A stretch of 45,145 bases of DNA from Planctomycetota bacterium. GTDB taxonomy: Bacteria > Planctomycetota > JAJSAM01 > JAJVHW01. The position numbers were made by a program, and so were the translations under genes. How positions within the stretch are numbered: position 1 is the stretch's first letter; every line of letters starts with the position of its first letter. The notes below the pieces were generated by a model. The model saw only the letters and a program-made list of their open reading frames with translations. It was not told the DNA's origin and did no database searches. Positions 1 to 8,916 of this stretch are shown piece by piece. The stretch is taken from positions 1-45,145 of the forward strand of contig JAIOPE010000078.1 in NCBI GenBank assembly GCA_021414065.1, given 5' to 3'.

Positions 1-302
1 GTCGGGGACGTCCCTGCGAGCGCCGGGTCTCTGGTCTCCTCGGTCCGGCCGTATCGTCCGCGACTCGGGCCTACCTCGTCGGGGACGTCGCTGCGAGCGC
101 CAGGCTCTGGTCTCCTCGGTCCGGCCCGGCCGCTCTGCTCCGCGAAGGCGCATCGCGGAAGGCGGTGCGGGTTGACGCCTCCGCCGTGGCGCCCGCAACT
201 CGGGCCTACCTCGTCGGGGACGTCGCTGCGAGCGCCAGGCTCTGGTCTCCTCGGTCCGGCCCGGCCGCTCTGCTCCGCGAAGGCGCGTCGCCGAAGGCGG
301 TG
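1..302. repeat. Diverged tandem repeats, period about 135 bp
   Basis: Three related copies follow one another: a shortened one at 1-50, a fuller one from 63 to about 167 and another from 198 to about 302. Each contains GTCGGGGACGT, a GCGAGCGCC stretch, TCTGGTCTCCTCGGTCCGGCC and then GCTCTGCTCCGCGAAGGCG. The second and third copies are nearly identical over 90 bases and are offset by exactly 135; the first has lost about 58 bases. The stretch lies downstream of lon, and I see no convincing gene in it. I do not recognise the repeat; it begins at or before the window edge. Confidence 0.75.
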
Positions 303-368
303 TGCGTCAGTCTCCCGCCCGCCGTGCCGAGCTCACCGACGCACTCCATCCCCAGTCGCCGAGCCCGC

Positions 369-2765
369 TCAGCGTTTGCGGCGCTTCTTCGTCCGACGCG
401 GGGCGCCCGGCAGCACGAGGGCGAGTTGCAGGACCTCGTCCACGTGGCGCACGAAGTGGATCTTCAGCGCGTCGAGCACGCTCTTCCGGACCCAGTGCAG
501 GTCGCCCTCGTTGGCCCTCGGCACGATGACCTCACGCATGCCGAGTCGCGCGGCGGCGGCGAGCTTCTCGCGGAGGCCGCCGATCGGCAGCACTTCGCCT
601 CGCAGCGTGACCTCGCCCGTCATCGCGATGTCGGCCCGCACGGGGAGACCGGAGAAGAGCGACGCCAGCGCGGTCGTCACGGCCGTGCCCGCAGACGGCC
701 CGTCCTTCGGCACGGCGCCCTCCGGGAAGTGCAGATGGATGTCCCACTTCTTGAACTCGGAGGGGTCGAGACCCAGCGCCTCGAACCGGCTCTTCACGAA
801 CGAGTACGCGGCTTGCACTGACTCCTTCATGACGTCGCCGATCGAGCCGGTCACCTGCACGCCGCCGTCGCCGGGCATCCGAATTCCCTCGATGAGGAGG
901 ACGTCGCCGCCGAGACCCGTCCAGGCGAGCCCGTTCACCACGCCGATCTCGTTCTTCCGGCGCCGGCGCTCGCCGACGTAGGGTTCCGGCCCGAGCAGAT
1001 TGCGCACGACCGTCGCCCCGATGGAACGGGGCACGCGCCTGCCCTCGGCGCGACGGAGCGCGAGCTTGCGGTAGACGGCCTCGATCTGGCGTCGCAGTTC
1101 GCGAACTCCCGCCTCCATCGTGTACCCGCGAATGAGGAGTCGCAGAGCGTCGTCCGAGATGTGGATGCCGCGCGGGATGCCCGCCGCCTCCGCGCACCGG
1201 CGGATGAGGTGGCGCCGGGCGATCTCGACCTTCTCCTGCTCCACGTAGCTCGAGAGTTCGATCACCTCCATGCGGTCGCGCAGGGGGCCGGGGATGTCCC
1301 ACAGACTGTTCGCCGTGCAGACGAAGAACACGTGCGACAGATCGATCGGCAGGTCGAGGTAGTGGTCCACGAACGACGAATTCTGCTCGGGGTCGAGCAC
1401 CTCCAGCATCGCGGCGCTGGGGTCGCCCTGCGGGCCCTCGCCCATCTTGTCGATCTCGTCGATGACCATCAGCGGGTTGCTGCACCCGGCCTTCTTCATG
1501 GCGGCGGCGATGCGGCCCGGCATCGCACCGACGTAGGTCCGCCGGTGGCCGCGGATCTCGGATTCGTCGCGCACGCCTCCGACGGCGATCGAGACGAGGA
1601 CTCGCCCCATGGCCTTCGCAATCGACTGGGCGAGCGACGTCTTGCCCGTGCCCGGAGGGCCGACGAGGCAGAGGATCGGGCCACGCGCGGTGGGCGCGAG
1701 CTTGCGCACCGCGAGGTACTCCAGAATGCGCTCCTTCGGCTGCTCCAGGCCGAAGTGGTCCGCTTCGAGGCGTCGGCGAACGGCGGGCAGGTCGATCGTG
1801 TCGGGGCACATCTTCGACCACGGCATCGACAGCAGCGAGTCGAGGTAGTTCTCGATGACGGCGAACTCCGCGCTCTGCGAACTCGTGTTCCGGAGCCGGT
1901 CGATTTCCTTCTTCGCGACGGCGACCACGGGCGGCGGCGCGTCGATCGCCGCGAGCCGCTTCTCCGCGGCGCGGGCGGCTTCCTCCTCCCGCGTCGTCTC
2001 GCCGAGTTGCTCCTTCAGGACCTTCATCTGGCGGCGCAGGTAGTAGTCGCGCTGCGACTTCTCGATGTCCTCGCGGACCTTCAGGTCGGTCTCCCGGACG
2101 ACGCGGGCGAACTCCAACTGCTCGCGGACCAGCGCCCCAACGTGTACGAGTCGCGCTCCGACGTCCGCGCTCTCCAGAATGCGCACCTGCGCCGACGGCT
2201 CGAGACTGATGACGTTGGCTACCAGGTCGGCAAAGTGCCCCGGGTCGCCGAGGTTCGCGCGGAGGAGCGCGAGGTGCTCCGGCTGCAGGGCCGGCTCGAG
2301 CTTCGACAGCTCCTCGAGCATCTCCAGAATGTGGAGGATCTCCGCGTCGTTCTTCGCGGGCTCGCCCGGCGACTCGACGAGCGGCGTGACGCGCGCCGTG
2401 AAGTACGGCGTCTCCGACAGGATCAGCTCAATCCGCAGTCGCTGCAGACCTTGGACGGTCACCTGCTCTGTGCCGTCCGGGAGCTTGAGCCGCGCGATCA
2501 CGCGGGCGGCCACGGCGATCCGTCCGAGGTCGGCCTTCGTGACCTTCTCCGGCGCGACGCTCGGCGCGAAGGCGATGGCGAAGACGGAATCTCGCTGCGG
2601 AAGGTCATCGAGGAGCGCCAGATTCCGGTCCATCCGGATGCGAACCGGCGTCGCGCCGAACGGGAACACGACCTGCGAGACGAGGTACGCGAGCGGCAGC
2701 TCCCGCGGGAGCGTGAGCGGCTCTGGCGCGACGGTCACGATCGGGGCGATCATCTTTGTGGCCAT
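369..2765 (-). CDS. lon: ATP-dependent protease Lon (LonA)
   Basis: Cytosolic AAA+ serine protease that unfolds and degrades damaged or regulatory proteins; 798 residues, normal for LonA. The order is an N-terminal substrate-binding domain (about 20-215), a coiled-coil helical region, an AAA+ module with Walker A GPPGTGKT (369-376) and Walker B LMVIDEID (432-439), and a C-terminal protease domain. The catalytic dyad is visible as Ser691 in KDGPSAG and Lys734 in GGLREK, 43 residues apart as in other LonA proteins. The C-terminus is basic (RRTKKRRKR). I chose the ATG that starts MATKMIAP because AGGGAG precedes it at proper spacing; an upstream in-frame extension reads into the promoter of the divergent ABC gene. 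Monocistronic; only 55 bases separate it from the divergent neighbour. Confidence 0.97.
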   Translation of the reverse strand: MATKMIAPIVTVAPEPLTLPRELPLAYLVSQVVFPFGATPVRIRMDRNLALLDDLPQRDSVFAIAFAPSVAPEKVTKADLGRIAVAARVIARLKLPDGTEQVTVQGLQRLRIELILSETPYFTARVTPLVESPGEPAKNDAEILHILEMLEELSKLEPALQPEHLALLRANLGDPGHFADLVANVISLEPSAQVRILESADVGARLVHVGALVREQLEFARVVRETDLKVREDIEKSQRDYYLRRQMKVLKEQLGETTREEEAARAAEKRLAAIDAPPPVVAVAKKEIDRLRNTSSQSAEFAVIENYLDSLLSMPWSKMCPDTIDLPAVRRRLEADHFGLEQPKERILEYLAVRKLAPTARGPILCLVGPPGTGKTSLAQSIAKAMGRVLVSIAVGGVRDESEIRGHRRTYVGAMPGRIAAAMKKAGCSNPLMVIDEIDKMGEGPQGDPSAAMLEVLDPEQNSSFVDHYLDLPIDLSHVFFVCTANSLWDIPGPLRDRMEVIELSSYVEQEKVEIARRHLIRRCAEAAGIPRGIHISDDALRLLIRGYTMEAGVRELRRQIEAVYRKLALRRAEGRRVPRSIGATVVRNLLGPEPYVGERRRRKNEIGVVNGLAWTGLGGDVLLIEGIRMPGDGGVQVTGSIGDVMKESVQAAYSFVKSRFEALGLDPSEFKKWDIHLHFPEGAVPKDGPSAGTAVTTALASLFSGLPVRADIAMTGEVTLRGEVLPIGGLREKLAAAARLGMREVIVPRANEGDLHWVRKSVLDALKIHFVRHVDEVLQLALVLPGAPRRTKKRRKR

Positions 2766-2820
2766 CTTGGGCTCCCTAAAGTTCTCGGGTGGACGCCTCG
2801 GACAGGCGAGGTTACGCGCC

Positions 2821-3771
2821 GTGATCGCCGACACCTTGAACCCTTCCCTCAGCCGGGCGGCACCGGACCCCGTCGTGGACGCCGACAACGTGGTGAGACG
2901 CTACGGCGCATTCACCGCGGTGGACGGCGTCACTCTGCGAGTCGAGCGGGGTGAGTGCGTGGCGCTGCTCGGACCGAACGGCGCGGGCAAGACCACGCTG
3001 TCGCGGATGATCGGCGCCGTTGCGCCGCGGGACGGCGGGGGTCTCCGCGTCTTCGGACTGGATCCGTGGGCCGATCAGACCCGCGTGAAGAGTCGCATCG
3101 GCTGGGTCATGCAGCAGGACGCCTTGGACGAGGACCTCGACGCCGCGGAGAACCTGCTCGTCTGGGCCGATCTGCACGGACTGACCGTGGAACGTGCGCG
3201 GGCCCGCTCGGCGGAGGTCGTGAAGCTCCTCGGGTTGGACGGGCGCGAAGGATCGCGTCCGGCGGCGCTCTCCGGCGGGTACCGGCGCCGCCTCGCGATC
3301 GCACGCGCTCTCCTCGCGGAGCCGGAGTTCCTCATCCTCGACGAGCCGACCACCGGCCTCGACTCGCAGGTGCGCCACGCGCTGTGGGACGTCCTGCGGC
3401 GCCTGCGCGACGGCGGACTGACGATCCTCGTCACGACGCACTACATGGAGGAAGCGGCCCGGATCGCAGACCGCGTCGTGATCCTGCACCAAGGCAAACT
3501 CGTCGCCGAGGGCGCGCCGGGCGAACTCGTGCGGCGGCACCTCAGGCGGTACGTGCTCGAAGTGCGCGCCGACGAAGCGCCGGACCCTGCCCGAATCGGT
3601 TGCCCCGCGAGCGACGTCCGCCGCCACGGCGACCGAGCGCTCGTCTTCCACGACGACGAAAGCGTGCTGCGCGCAGCCGTGTCGCAGTGCGCGTTCGGCA
3701 CGGCGATCGTCCGGCCTTCGTCGCTCGAGGACGTGTTCCTCGATCTGACGGGGAGCTCGCTCGGTGGGTGA
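2821..3771 (+). CDS. ABC transporter ATP-binding protein (DrrA/NodI-like)
   Basis: Cytoplasmic ATPase of an ABC-2 type exporter, about 316 residues. It has Walker A GPNGAGKTT, signature LSGGYRRRLAIARAL, Walker B LILDEPTTGLD, and an H-loop histidine in TTHYMEEA. The domain arrangement and the roughly 80-residue C-terminal tail fit the DrrA/NodI class. The substrate cannot be told from sequence. The GTG start at 2821 is tentative: a GTG at 2875 would also leave the whole ATPase domain intact. Its stop overlaps the start of the permease gene by 8 bases, so the two are translationally coupled. Confidence 0.9.
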   Translation: MIADTLNPSLSRAAPDPVVDADNVVRRYGAFTAVDGVTLRVERGECVALLGPNGAGKTTLSRMIGAVAPRDGGGLRVFGLDPWADQTRVKSRIGWVMQQDALDEDLDAAENLLVWADLHGLTVERARARSAEVVKLLGLDGREGSRPAALSGGYRRRLAIARALLAEPEFLILDEPTTGLDSQVRHALWDVLRRLRDGGLTILVTTHYMEEAARIADRVVILHQGKLVAEGAPGELVRRHLRRYVLEVRADEAPDPARIGCPASDVRRHGDRALVFHDDESVLRAAVSQCAFGTAIVRPSSLEDVFLDLTGSSLGG

Positions 3772-4576
3772 CGCTTTCGGAGCCGTGCGAGAGCCGCCGT
3801 CGGCTTCGCGGCGCGTCGCCGCGATCTGGCGTCGCCACGCCAAGGTCTACGGCCGCTCGTTCTGGACCAACGCGACGCCAGCGGTGCTGGAACCGTTGTT
3901 CATGCTGGCGTCCGTTGGGATCGGAGTCGGCGCCCACGTCGCGCAGACGTTCAACGGACTCTCGTACGCGGCGTTCATGGCGCCGGGCATTCTCGCGACG
4001 GCGTCGATGTTCACGGCGGCGTTCGAGGCCACCTACGGGACGTACTTCCGCATGAAGTACCAGTCCACGTACGAGGGCATCCTCGCGTCGCCGGCGACCG
4101 TGCGCGACGTCGTCATCGCAGAACTGCTGTGGTGCGCCAGCAAGGGCGTGCTCTACGCGACGATCGTCGGCATCGTGCTCGCCCTCATGGGATACGTGAC
4201 GACTCCGTGGGCGCTGCTGATCCCGGTGTTCGGATTCTTCAACGCGCTGGCGACCGCAGGCTTGGGCCTGCTGATGACCAGCCGATTGAAGAACATCGAT
4301 TCGTTGCAGGTGTTCTTCACGCTCGTCGTGAACCCGATGGTGCTGCTCTCCGGGTTCCTCTTCCCGGTAGCGCAACTTCCCGGGCCCGTCCCAGCGTTCG
4401 CCATGTCGCTCCCGATGTTCCACGCGGTCGAGACGTTTCGCCTGCTGTCCGTCGGTCCGGATCACGTCTCCGAGACGTGGTTCTGGGCGTGCCCGGTCGC
4501 GCTGGTCGCATGGGCCTTCGTGCTCGCGTTCGTCGGTGGCCGGGCGTTCGAGCGCCGCGTGCTCTCCGAGCGCTGA
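3764..4576 (+). CDS. ABC-2 type transporter permease (NodJ/DrrB-like)
   Basis: Inner-membrane permease of 270 residues that pairs with the ATPase just upstream. It has about six hydrophobic segments, and the central FMAPGILATASMF and LLSGFLFPVAQLP stretches are typical of ABC-2 permeases of the NodJ/DrrB group. The GTG start lies inside the last codons of the ATPase gene. Together the pair probably exports a lipid, polysaccharide or small hydrophobic compound; no neighbouring biosynthetic gene narrows this down. The gene converges on queD with a 16-base gap. Confidence 0.9.
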   Translation: MGDAFGAVREPPSASRRVAAIWRRHAKVYGRSFWTNATPAVLEPLFMLASVGIGVGAHVAQTFNGLSYAAFMAPGILATASMFTAAFEATYGTYFRMKYQSTYEGILASPATVRDVVIAELLWCASKGVLYATIVGIVLALMGYVTTPWALLIPVFGFFNALATAGLGLLMTSRLKNIDSLQVFFTLVVNPMVLLSGFLFPVAQLPGPVPAFAMSLPMFHAVETFRLLSVGPDHVSETWFWACPVALVAWAFVLAFVGGRAFERRVLSER

Positions 4577-4592
4577 TGTTGGGAGATCCGCG

Positions 4593-4949
4593 TCAGTCGC
4601 CGCGGTAGGCGCAGCCCGAGGTGCACGTCTCGTTCACGACCACCTGCGAGAGGATCGGGAGCGTCGGCTTCATCCGACTCCAGATCCACACGGCGAGTTG
4701 TTCGCACGTCGGGTTGTCGAGTCCGTCGATCTCGTTCAGGTATCGGTGGTCCAGCGCGTCGTAGATCGGTGCGAACGCCGCCGAGATCTCCGCGAAGTCC
4801 ATCACCCACTGACTGTGCTCACCGACGGGACCGGTCACGTGGATGGTCACGACGTAGCTGTGCCCGTGCAGTCGGCCGCACTTGTGACCCTCGGGCACGT
4901 TCGGCAGGTGGTGCGCCGATTCGAAGCGGAAGGTCTTGAAGATCTCCAT
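4593..4949 (-). CDS. queD: 6-carboxy-5,6,7,8-tetrahydropterin synthase (QueD/PTPS family)
   Basis: Zinc enzyme of 118 residues that converts 7,8-dihydroneopterin triphosphate to 6-carboxytetrahydropterin, an early step of queuosine/7-deazaguanine synthesis. Zinc-ligand histidines sit in ESAHHLP and in LHGHSY; the catalytic cysteine is in KCGRLHGH, and the conserved Glu is in NETCTSGC. The length matches bacterial QueD. A PTPS role in biopterin synthesis is less likely but belongs to the same fold. No other queuosine gene is nearby. It lies between the ABC permease (convergent) and the end of the ccm operon. Confidence 0.93.
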   Translation of the reverse strand: MEIFKTFRFESAHHLPNVPEGHKCGRLHGHSYVVTIHVTGPVGEHSQWVMDFAEISAAFAPIYDALDHRYLNEIDGLDNPTCEQLAVWIWSRMKPTLPILSQVVVNETCTSGCAYRGD

Positions 4950-4983
4950 GGTCAGATCGGCGCGCGGACGACGGGCCGCACGA

Positions 4984-5238
4984 TCACTTCTTCGAAGTGC
5001 CTTCGAGTTCGTCGAGGCGCCGCTCGAGCGCGGCGACGTCGTTCGCGACCGATGCGGCGCGGTTGTGCGTCACCACCAGGTACACGATGATCGCGGCGAA
5101 CGCGACCGAGCACGACGTGAAGATCGCCCAGCGGTAGTCGGCCGGGTTCGAGACCGGGGCCGGATCCGCGTCCTGCGCGAGTGCGGTGGCGGCGAGTACC
5201 AGCAGGGCTGAGGCGCTGACGAGGTTGCGACGTTTCAC
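4984..5238 (-). CDS. CcmD-like small membrane protein
   Basis: Last gene of the cytochrome c maturation operon, 84 residues. It has a signal-peptide-like N-terminus ending near ATALAQ, a single membrane helix (about 45-62, IFTSCSVAFAAIIVYLVV) and a coiled-coil-like tail (DVAALERRLDELEG). The position after ccmC, the size, the single helix and the charged heptad tail match CcmD, which helps CcmC and CcmE form the holo-CcmE complex. An extra cleavable signal peptide is unusual for CcmD. The GTG start forms a GTGA overlap with the ccmC stop. Sequence conservation in CcmD is weak, so the call leans on context. Confidence 0.7.
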   Translation of the reverse strand: MKRRNLVSASALLVLAATALAQDADPAPVSNPADYRWAIFTSCSVAFAAIIVYLVVTHNRAASVANDVAALERRLDELEGTSKK

Positions 5239-6014
5239 GAGCGGGAATCCTCCAGACGGCGGACGCGGGCGAGCGCGGCGTCGGAGCGCTCGCGCAACGT
5301 GTCGAGGTCGTACTTCCAGCGGTAGAGCAGCGAGTAGAGGAAGAAGAAGGCCAGCAGGCCCGCGTTGAGCGTGTCGCGGATCTGCGCCCCGTCCATGGCG
5401 ACCTTCGGCGGGTGGCTGCCCTGGCCGAACCACTCGACGGCGTACTTCACCGGCATGTACGCGAGCAGGGCGAGGATGCCGTAGATGGCGCAGATGCGGG
5501 CGCGCTTCGCTTCGTCTTCGATGCCGCGCGAGAGGACGAAGTACGCGAGGTAGATCAGGAAGATGACTGCCGACGTCGTGAGCCGCGGGTCCTGGAAGTT
5601 CCACCACAGGTTCCACGCGGCCTTGCCCCAGACCGAGCCGGTCACGAGCACGATGCCGTTTGCGAGGAGACCCGCGGCCGCGGCCGCGCGCGCGCGGCGG
5701 TCCCACTCCACCGACTTCGTCAAGAGGACCATGATCCCTGCGGCGAACACCAGCGTGTAGGCCACGCCCATCAGGATCGCCGAGGGCACGTGGTAGAAGG
5801 CGATCAGGTACGAAGCGCCGATCTGCTTCACGCCGAACGGCGCGTGCTCGATGATCAGCCAGTTCATGAACGCGAGCGCCGCCACTGTGATCAGGGCGTG
5901 CGGCAGGAACAGTCGGCCCGGAGAACCGCCGGTGAGCGGCAGCGCGCCGGGCACCGAGCCGTCCGCGAGGTCGGCGCCGTTCGTTGGTGTGGGGGAGGCG
6001 GTGCTGTTGTTCAT
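5235..6014 (-). CDS. ccmC: Haem exporter / CcmC
   Basis: Integral membrane protein of 259 residues that loads haem onto CcmE at the periplasmic face. It has six predicted helices and the tryptophan-rich haem-handling segment WGKAAWNLWWNFQDPRLTT. Conserved histidines occur at FYHVPSA and QGSHPPK on either side. The N-terminal 35 residues are a Ser/Thr/Pro/Gly-rich extension not usual in the family. The ATG overlaps the ccmB stop (ATGA). The Trp motif is looser than the proteobacterial WGTWW form but clearly belongs to the CcmC/CcmF haem-handling superfamily. Confidence 0.93.
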   Translation of the reverse strand: MNNSTASPTPTNGADLADGSVPGALPLTGGSPGRLFLPHALITVAALAFMNWLIIEHAPFGVKQIGASYLIAFYHVPSAILMGVAYTLVFAAGIMVLLTKSVEWDRRARAAAAAGLLANGIVLVTGSVWGKAAWNLWWNFQDPRLTTSAVIFLIYLAYFVLSRGIEDEAKRARICAIYGILALLAYMPVKYAVEWFGQGSHPPKVAMDGAQIRDTLNAGLLAFFFLYSLLYRWKYDLDTLRERSDAALARVRRLEDSRS

Positions 6015-6700
6015 CCTTGGGGTCCCAGGTCCTTGACGCCATGGTCGAAGAGAAGATGTCCAGCGCCCAGGAACGTTAGGTCGAAGGCGAGGATCAGTCC
6101 GGCGTGGCGGGCGTCGGGGGCCCCGCCGTCGAACGCGCGGGACGTGGCGTCCACGGCGGTCGCGAAGATCGGGACGAGCAGCGGGAAGAGTACCACGCGC
6201 AACAGCACGTCGCCGCCGCGCACGGAGAACGTGAGCGACGAGAGCAGCACGCCGAGGGTGACGAACCCGAAGAGCGTGGCGAGTGCCGTGAGCGCGATCC
6301 AGCCGAGTGCGGCGGCCGACACCGACTGGTTGAAGAACAGCATGAAGAGGCCGAACGACGGAACGGCGATCGTCAGGACGAACAGCAGCGTGGACGCCAC
6401 GCGGGCGTGGTAGATCGTCGGGCGCGAGACGGGCGAGAGCAGCAGACCCTCGAGGAGTCGGCCCTCGCCGTCGGCCCGGAAGGCGCGGTCGATGCCGACC
6501 GTCGCGGCGAGCAGCAGCGTCGTCCAGAGAATGCCCGCGCGGGACTGATCCAGCTCCACGCTTGACGTCGGGATCGCGAACGCGAACACGAACAGCGTGA
6601 CGAGGGCCATCATGCCCATCGCGACGAGCGTGTTCTTCCGCCGCATCTCGCGGGTGAAGTCCCACGCGACGAGCACCCGCCAGGCCCGGAAGGACGTCAT
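6011..6700 (-). CDS. ccmB: Haem exporter permease CcmB
   Basis: Membrane subunit of the CcmAB ATPase, 229 residues with six hydrophobic segments. CcmAB uses ATP to release holo-CcmE from the CcmCDE complex. The N-terminal amphipathic stretch with KNTLVAMGMMALVTLFVF, the conserved DRAFRADGEGRLLEGLLLSP loop and the following helix are typical of CcmB. The gene overlaps ccmA upstream and ccmC downstream by four bases each, so the three are translated as a unit. Confidence 0.93.
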   Translation of the reverse strand: MTSFRAWRVLVAWDFTREMRRKNTLVAMGMMALVTLFVFAFAIPTSSVELDQSRAGILWTTLLLAATVGIDRAFRADGEGRLLEGLLLSPVSRPTIYHARVASTLLFVLTIAVPSFGLFMLFFNQSVSAAALGWIALTALATLFGFVTLGVLLSSLTFSVRGGDVLLRVVLFPLLVPIFATAVDATSRAFDGGAPDARHAGLILAFDLTFLGAGHLLFDHGVKDLGPQG

Positions 6701-7437
6701 GCGGCGACGCTCCCCTCGGACTCCGCCTGCGCGCAGACTCCTGCGGCGGCGCCTTCGGCGACGACCTTGCCCTTGCGCAGGAGCAGCGCCCGGTCGGCGG
6801 CGGCGGCGGCGAGCGGAAGGTCGTGCGTCACGAGCAGGACGCTTCGTCCGCGCGCGGCGTGCTCACGGATCGTCTGCACGAGAAGTCGGCAGCCGTCGGC
6901 GTCGAGGGCCGTGCTGGGCTCGTCGAGGAGGAGCACGGGCGGATCGTGCATCAGCGCGCGGCAGAGCGAAGCACGCTGGGCCATTCCTCGCGACAGCGTG
7001 CGGACGGGGTCGGTGAGGCGCGTGCCGAGTCCGAACTTCGCAGCGAGCACCCGGGCTCGCTCGAGCGGCGACGGCACGCCGTAGAGCTCACCGTAGAAGC
7101 GCAGGCCCTCTTCGAGACGCAGGTCGCGCGGGAGGAACGAATGGTCGAGCACCACGCCGATCTTCCCGCGCACCGCCGTCTCCTCGCGCGGGAGCGAGAG
7201 CCCGGCGACGTCGATCTCGCCCTCGCTCGCCGTGTCCAACGTGGCGAGGATGCGAACGAGGGTCGTCTTCCCGGAGCCGTTGCGTCCAAGGAGCGCCACG
7301 CACTCGCCGGGTGCGACGGAGAGGGACACCCCGGCGAGGGCGTCGCGCGAGCCGAAGCGTTTCCACACGCGGTGGACCCTGACGGTCGGCTGCACGCCGA
7401 CCGCGCGACCAGCGTTCGCGTGAACGTCGGCCGTCAT
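6697..7437 (-). CDS. ccmA: Haem exporter ATP-binding protein CcmA
   Basis: Cytoplasmic ATPase of CcmAB, 246 residues. It has Walker A GRNGSGKTT, signature LSRGMAQRASLCRAL, Walker B VLLLDEPSTALD and switch His in LVTHD. The signature reads LSRGM rather than LSGGQ, as is common in CcmA. The N-terminal 20 residues precede the usual start of the domain, but no better start is evident. It follows the unknown SHOCT protein by six bases and overlaps ccmB by four. Confidence 0.92.
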   Translation of the reverse strand: MTADVHANAGRAVGVQPTVRVHRVWKRFGSRDALAGVSLSVAPGECVALLGRNGSGKTTLVRILATLDTASEGEIDVAGLSLPREETAVRGKIGVVLDHSFLPRDLRLEEGLRFYGELYGVPSPLERARVLAAKFGLGTRLTDPVRTLSRGMAQRASLCRALMHDPPVLLLDEPSTALDADGCRLLVQTIREHAARGRSVLLVTHDLPLAAAAADRALLLRKGKVVAEGAAAGVCAQAESEGSVAA

Positions 7438-7443
7438 CGCCTG

Positions 7444-8916
7444 CTATCGCCCCTTGCCGCGGAGCATGGCGAGGAGCGTGCGGACGTCGCGGCGGAGTGT
7501 CGTCACGTCGGCGGTGTCCACGCGCGCCGAGATGTCGTCGAGCGTGTTTCCGGCGTGCCCGGTAACAGGCGCGTGCGCTGCGGCGCGGGGGGCGACCGGT
7601 CCGACCGTGAGCGCTCGCTTGCGGGCTTCGTACTCGAACGAAGTGATCTCGCCCTTGCGGTGCCGCTGGTCGAGTTCGCGCAGCTTGGCATCGACGTCCA
7701 CGACCGGTGGCTGTTCCGCAGCGGCAGACGTCTTCTTGCGTGCCGCGGCGGCGATCGCCTCGGGATCGCGGCGCCTCGCCTGGGCGCGCGCGAGGAGGAA
7801 CGCGCCGGCGATGCCGAGCGCGAGAGACCCGAGCGTCAGCCACACCTTCGGGTGGATGCGCGTGCCTCCGACGAACCGAATGTTGATCTTCCCGCCGTCG
7901 TGAATGTGCCCGACGCGCCAGCCGCGGGTTTCGCGGCCGGACATCGGCGGGTTCATGCCTCCGTCTTCGAGATCGGTGCCGTCGCCGCCGGACTCGTACT
8001 CGAGGATGCCCTGCTCCAGATTGAGACGGAGCTCCTCGAGGGGGATCTCCGAGTCGAACGAGAAGTCGTACGGCGTCGTCTCCTGGTAGGGACCGGTCAG
8101 GACGAGACGTACGGTTTGGGGCTGCTCGGAGAACACGGTCGGCCAGAACCTGTCGTGCAGAACCACGTCGTTCGCGCCGTCGGCGCGGGGGACGACGTCT
8201 CCCTTCGAGTCCTGCCCGGCGACCTGCACCGCAACGAGCGTGAACTCCTTCGGGATGCGGAACCGGAGCGTCCCGCGCGAGACGTCCGACTTGGGGCCGA
8301 TCCAGAGGTGCTGCGCGCGGTTCTCGACCTGCGCGATGATGTTCACGCGAAGCGACGGGGTGCCTTCCTCGCGGTCGGGGACCGTGGCCGTCATGAAGTA
8401 CTGCGCGAAGGCGAGCGGGCTCTCCCCGCCGTGTACGCGGACGAAGCCGAGTTCGCCGGGGGGCACTTGGCCGATCACGAATGGAAGCGACGCGTAGAGC
8501 GGCCACCGCGTGGCGGAGTCCGGATCCGGCACGATCAGCTCGACGCTGGTGCCCCTGGCGAGACTCGCGGTCGGGATCGTCAGGTTTCCCGCGGCGTCCG
8601 TCTTGAACTCGAGGGATGACGCGGTGCCGCCCGACTGGATCAGCGCACGCACGGCTCGGTTCGCGAGTGGGATCTCTGAGGGCTGCTTCGATCCGCCCTC
8701 CGACGCGTCGTACATGGCGGAGAGGTCGAGCGCGTGGATCTCGATCTTCTCCGGAACCGTCGCGGCGGCCCCGTGGGCCGATGCGCTGTGCGGCGAAGGT
8801 GCGGGAGGCGCCGGTGGCGGCGTCTCCTGCGCCGTCGCGATGGGCGTATGCGAGACCGTGGCGAACGCCGCCAGGACTGCGATCGAGAACGCTGCCACGA
8901 TCGCTCGGCGATTCAT
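7444..8916 (-). CDS. Secreted/membrane protein with C-terminal SHOCT-like motif, embedded in ccm operon
   Basis: Function not recognised; 490 residues. It begins with a signal peptide (hydrophobic 5-27, ends near TATAQ), then a Pro/Ala/His linker, about 300 residues rich in predicted beta strands, a membrane helix near 378-396 (VWLTLGSLALGIAGAFLLA), and a cytoplasmic tail. The tail carries LRELDQRHRKGEITSFEYEA, which resembles a SHOCT-type oligomerisation helix, and ends in another helix. The periplasmic part has no haem motif and no cysteine pair. It overlaps the ccmI-like gene by four bases and is six bases from ccmA. Inference: an accessory factor for haem handover or apocytochrome folding. 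It is not CcmG, because there is no thioredoxin CxxC. Confidence 0.8.
   Translation of the reverse strand: MNRRAIVAAFSIAVLAAFATVSHTPIATAQETPPPAPPAPSPHSASAHGAAATVPEKIEIHALDLSAMYDASEGGSKQPSEIPLANRAVRALIQSGGTASSLEFKTDAAGNLTIPTASLARGTSVELIVPDPDSATRWPLYASLPFVIGQVPPGELGFVRVHGGESPLAFAQYFMTATVPDREEGTPSLRVNIIAQVENRAQHLWIGPKSDVSRGTLRFRIPKEFTLVAVQVAGQDSKGDVVPRADGANDVVLHDRFWPTVFSEQPQTVRLVLTGPYQETTPYDFSFDSEIPLEELRLNLEQGILEYESGGDGTDLEDGGMNPPMSGRETRGWRVGHIHDGGKINIRFVGGTRIHPKVWLTLGSLALGIAGAFLLARAQARRRDPEAIAAAARKKTSAAAEQPPVVDVDAKLRELDQRHRKGEITSFEYEARKRALTVGPVAPRAAAHAPVTGHAGNTLDDISARVDTADVTTLRRDVRTLLAMLRGKGR

Noticed and set aside
2065..2820. N-terminal extension of the ABC ATPase frame
   Set aside because: Antisense to lon; the ATPase domain needs only the part from 2821.
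1161..2954. 597-residue open frame on the plus strand
   Set aside because: Antisense to lon; no recognisable motif.
7444..8916. CcmG (thioredoxin-like) assignment for the 490-residue protein
   Set aside because: No CxxC motif and no thioredoxin-like segment.
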